This document shows positions 62,003 through 64,000 of a stretch of 64,000 bases of DNA, one piece after another. Position numbers and translations under genes: made by a program. Each line of letters begins with the position of its first letter. The first letter of the stretch is position 1. The notes beneath the pieces were generated by a model. The model saw nothing but the letters and a program-made list of their open reading frames with translations. It was not told the DNA's origin and searched no databases. This DNA comes from Timonella senegalensis JC301 (lineage in GTDB: Bacteria; Actinomycetota; Actinomycetes; Actinomycetales; Cellulomonadaceae), in the NCBI RefSeq assembly GCF_000312125.1, contig NZ_HE978644.1:101127-165126 (forward strand), read 5' to 3'.

Positions 62003-63774
62003 TGGAGAGGATTGGGCTCGAGCCGGGCACCGAAATAGGCGGCTATCGGATCGTCAACCAACTGGGTTCAGGCGCGATGGGGGTTGTGTACCGTGCGCTG
62101 GATGGGGGCGGCCAGCCCGTTGCATTCAAGATGCTGCGGAGTTCTGTCATCGACGCCGAAGAACTCCGAGTCCGCCTTATTCGTGAAGCCACAGCAATGC
62201 GCAAGATCGACCACCCCGCAGTTGCCGCAATGCTGGATGTGGAAACCGACTCTGACGAGACCTTTATCGTCACCGAACTCATCGACGGCCCCACCCTCGA
62301 GACCTACGTGGCGGATCACGGGCCGCTCGAAGCCGAGGAACTTCACGCCTTTGCCGCTCGGCTCTACGACGCGCTGAGTGCAGTCCACGGCGCGCACGTG
62401 GTGCACCGAGACATGAAGCCAAACAACGTCCTCATGAGCTCGAAAGGCCCCGTGCTCATCGACTTCGGGATCGCCCACGGTATGCAGGACCCACGGCTAA
62501 CGGCAACGGGCCTCGTTGTGGGCACCCCGGGATACCTCGCCCCAGAACTCATCAATGGGCTCGCACCAAGCGCCGCAACCGACCTGTGGGGATGGGCGGC
62601 GGTCGTCGTCTTCGCCGCAACGGGGCGCCCACCGTTCGGAATCGGCTCGTTCGAAACAGTCTTCGGCAGGGCGATGGCGGGGCGCGCTGACGTAGACGGT
62701 CTCGACGAGCGAGTAGCAGTCGCACTGCGCGGTGCCCTCGCGGTCAAGGCCGAGTACCGCTGGCACCCGGTCGAGGTTCTTGAGGAACTACGCGATGCTG
62801 CGGAAAATCCCGACGCATCCGCGCCCTTCCACGAACCGGACGAGGGCACCTGGAACGCAACCCAGATCGTCGAGTATCAAGGTCTTGGGGCGGGCCTCCC
62901 CGACACCGACGCCACGCGAGTGGCGCCACGCCTGACGCAACCAGGTGGCGACCCAGCCACGCAGGTCCTCGATGCGGCTGGTTCCACGCGGGTCATGCCC
63001 GCGGCACAGGGCGCGCAGGACTGGAACCAGACGCAAGTGCTGGCCCCCGTTCCCGGGCCGCCCTCCTACCAGCCGGATCCGTACGGTGCCCCACAATCGC
63101 AGGATGTGGGCGGCTGGGACCCACTCGGCCCCTTCGAGATGGGGGAGTTGGAACCCGAGTACGAGGGCTATAGGCGCCCCGAGCCGCCCACCCGATCGCT
63201 GATCATGACGCTCGGGTTGTTTGCTGTTGCTGCAGCCGCGATGCTCGTCCCGGCTTATGCGGGCGCGGTGCTCGTGGCGGTCCTCATCGTGTTCCGGACC
63301 GTCGGCGTTGCGTGGGACAGCTTCCACGAACGCCGTGAGTACAAGGGGATCTCCAAGCGCGACGGGCTGCGCGCGGGATTCGCCGTGCCCTGGAACTTCG
63401 TGCGCGCGTTTGTGGGGCTCATTCCGAGCCTCCTCATAGCGGCGGGTACTTTCATCGTGGTCGGAGGGGTGCTCCTGTGGACCGTCCAAGGGGCGGCGAG
63501 CATCAACAACCCCAGCAACGAACTGCTGGCAACCCAGGGCGTTGTGGCGGTTGCGGCGCTCGCAGCCATCCTCATGGTGTGGTTCGGGCCGGTAACTCAC
63601 CACACGCGTGTTGGCGGCCGGGTCACCGTCCAAGCGCTTTTCCCAGGCAAAGTGGCAACACTCATCGTGGCGCTGCTCCTTTTGGCAGTCATAACACTGG
63701 TGGCACTTCAGTTGGCCATGGGGGCTGAAACTCTCTGGGCGCCACTTCAGGAACCGCCCAGTTTTCACGCATAA
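62002..63774 (+). CDS. Membrane Ser/Thr protein kinase (PknB-like)
   Basis: 590 residues. Kinase domain about 12-270: IGGYRIVNQLGSGAMGVVYRA (P-loop), Lys in PVAFKMLR, HVVHRDMKPNNVLM (catalytic loop), IDFGIAHG (DFG), GTPGYLAPELINGLAPSAATDLWGWA (activation/P+1 loop). A 120-residue Pro/Thr-rich linker (about 275-395; TQIVEYQG near the 13-bp word variant at 62866) leads to four membrane helices (about 405-590) with no PASTA domains. The input signal is unknown. ATG leaderless. Divergent from otsA. Confidence 0.9.
   Translation: MERIGLEPGTEIGGYRIVNQLGSGAMGVVYRALDGGGQPVAFKMLRSSVIDAEELRVRLIREATAMRKIDHPAVAAMLDVETDSDETFIVTELIDGPTLETYVADHGPLEAEELHAFAARLYDALSAVHGAHVVHRDMKPNNVLMSSKGPVLIDFGIAHGMQDPRLTATGLVVGTPGYLAPELINGLAPSAATDLWGWAAVVVFAATGRPPFGIGSFETVFGRAMAGRADVDGLDERVAVALRGALAVKAEYRWHPVEVLEELRDAAENPDASAPFHEPDEGTWNATQIVEYQGLGAGLPDTDATRVAPRLTQPGGDPATQVLDAAGSTRVMPAAQGAQDWNQTQVLAPVPGPPSYQPDPYGAPQSQDVGGWDPLGPFEMGELEPEYEGYRRPEPPTRSLIMTLGLFAVAAAAMLVPAYAGAVLVAVLIVFRTVGVAWDSFHERREYKGISKRDGLRAGFAVPWNFVRAFVGLIPSLLIAAGTFIVVGGVLLWTVQGAASINNPSNELLATQGVVAVAALAAILMVWFGPVTHHTRVGGRVTVQALFPGKVATLIVALLLLAVITLVALQLAMGAETLWAPLQEPPSFHA
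62866..62878 (+). repeat. Dispersed word, two-mismatch copy in the kinase gene
   Basis: ATCGTCGAGTATC, encoding Ile-Val-Glu-Tyr in the Pro/Thr linker after the kinase domain. Confidence 0.5.
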
Positions 63775-63858
63775 TGTAGTCGCGAGATAAACCTGCTGTA
63801 TTGGACACGGTCGGCGGACCATACCGCACCGGATCGTCACACAACGTAAAGGGACACT

Positions 63859-64000
63859 ATGACCAACCAGAATGACGGACTGAGTAAGTCCGCTCGTCGC
63901 GATGCAGCGCGCGAGCGCGCGCTCAAAATCCAAAGGGAACAGGAGCGCCGCGAACAGCGTTCGCGCATGATCATTCTGCTCGGCGTCATTGCTGGCGTAG
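63859..64000 (+). CDS. Probable secreted DsbA/thioredoxin-like protein (3' end outside window)
   Basis: Forty-seven codons are in the window: a highly charged Lys/Arg/Glu cytosolic segment (SARRDAARERALKIQREQE) followed by the beginning of a membrane helix (RMIILLGVIAGV). This layout is typical of actinobacterial membrane-anchored thioredoxin-fold (DsbA/DSBA-like) proteins, but the catalytic CxxC part lies beyond the window. ATG with AAAGGGAC about 6 nt upstream. Assignment is by analogy only. Confidence 0.5.
   Translation, partial: MTNQNDGLSKSARRDAARERALKIQREQERREQRSRMIILLGVIAGV

Overview
This 64 kb window is chromosomal DNA of a high-GC Gram-positive bacterium (Actinomycetota). The evidence is mycothiol synthesis (mshA), Lsr2, CarD, the SenX3-RegX3 pair beside gpmA and phoU, a lysS-lsr2 block, and a carD-ispD-ispF ... 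cysS-rlmB block. All of these are arranged much as in mycobacteria and Micrococcales. I favour a Micrococcales-like organism, but the sequence alone does not fix the genus. I saw no tRNA, rRNA, CRISPR array, IS element or prophage.

Layout. 1-3950: folate genes (end of folP, a folB-folK fusion with a very long acidic linker) and a frameshifted DUF3180 gene. 4008-14249: a MurNAc/peptidoglycan-recycling locus (BadF-type sugar kinase, murQ, nagZ, namZ, a double GNAT, an RpiR/MurR regulator) followed by a large FAD/Fe-S D-lactate-type dehydrogenase that could burn the D-lactate released by MurQ. 14322-18770: two tandem pairs of membrane PH-domain (YdbS/YdbT-like) proteins. 18770-24033: DUF2520, panC, panD, nadB, nadC. 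24192-27559: lysS, a small membrane protein, lsr2, a lactonase. 27714-38560: a BFD-type ferredoxin, mshA, gpmA, then the phosphate regulon (phoU, senX3, regX3, pstSCAB, with likely PHO boxes). 38743-42986: a candidate small ORF, an LpqE-like lipoprotein, carD, an Ig-repeat protein, ispD, ispF. 43052-54227: an accessory block wedged between ispF and cysS, holding a TetR regulator, a sugar-lactone oxidase, a DSD1-like PLP enzyme, a lipoprotein, and a LacI-controlled sugar ABC operon with a GH3 glycosidase. 54382-64000: cysS, rlmB, DUF4032, the shared sugar-ABC ATPase, otsBA, a Ser/Thr kinase and the start of a secreted thioredoxin-like gene.

The most unusual signal is a dispersed 13-bp word, ATCGTCGAAAATC. 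It occurs exactly seven times (both strands) and about eight more times in degenerate form. It lies in intergenic hairpins and also inside unrelated genes, where it is placed in linkers or protein ends and uses codons that look out of character for the genome. This resembles the behaviour of DNA uptake sequences or other genome-wide recognition words, and I know of no such word described for Actinomycetota.

Other points are a recurring leaderless promoter layout (TANNNT, 6 nt, start codon) at about ten genes, and RpiR-type operators at two MurNAc promoters. Three genes (DUF3180, pstA, GH3) are each broken by a single-base indel, which may be assembly error rather than real pseudogenes.
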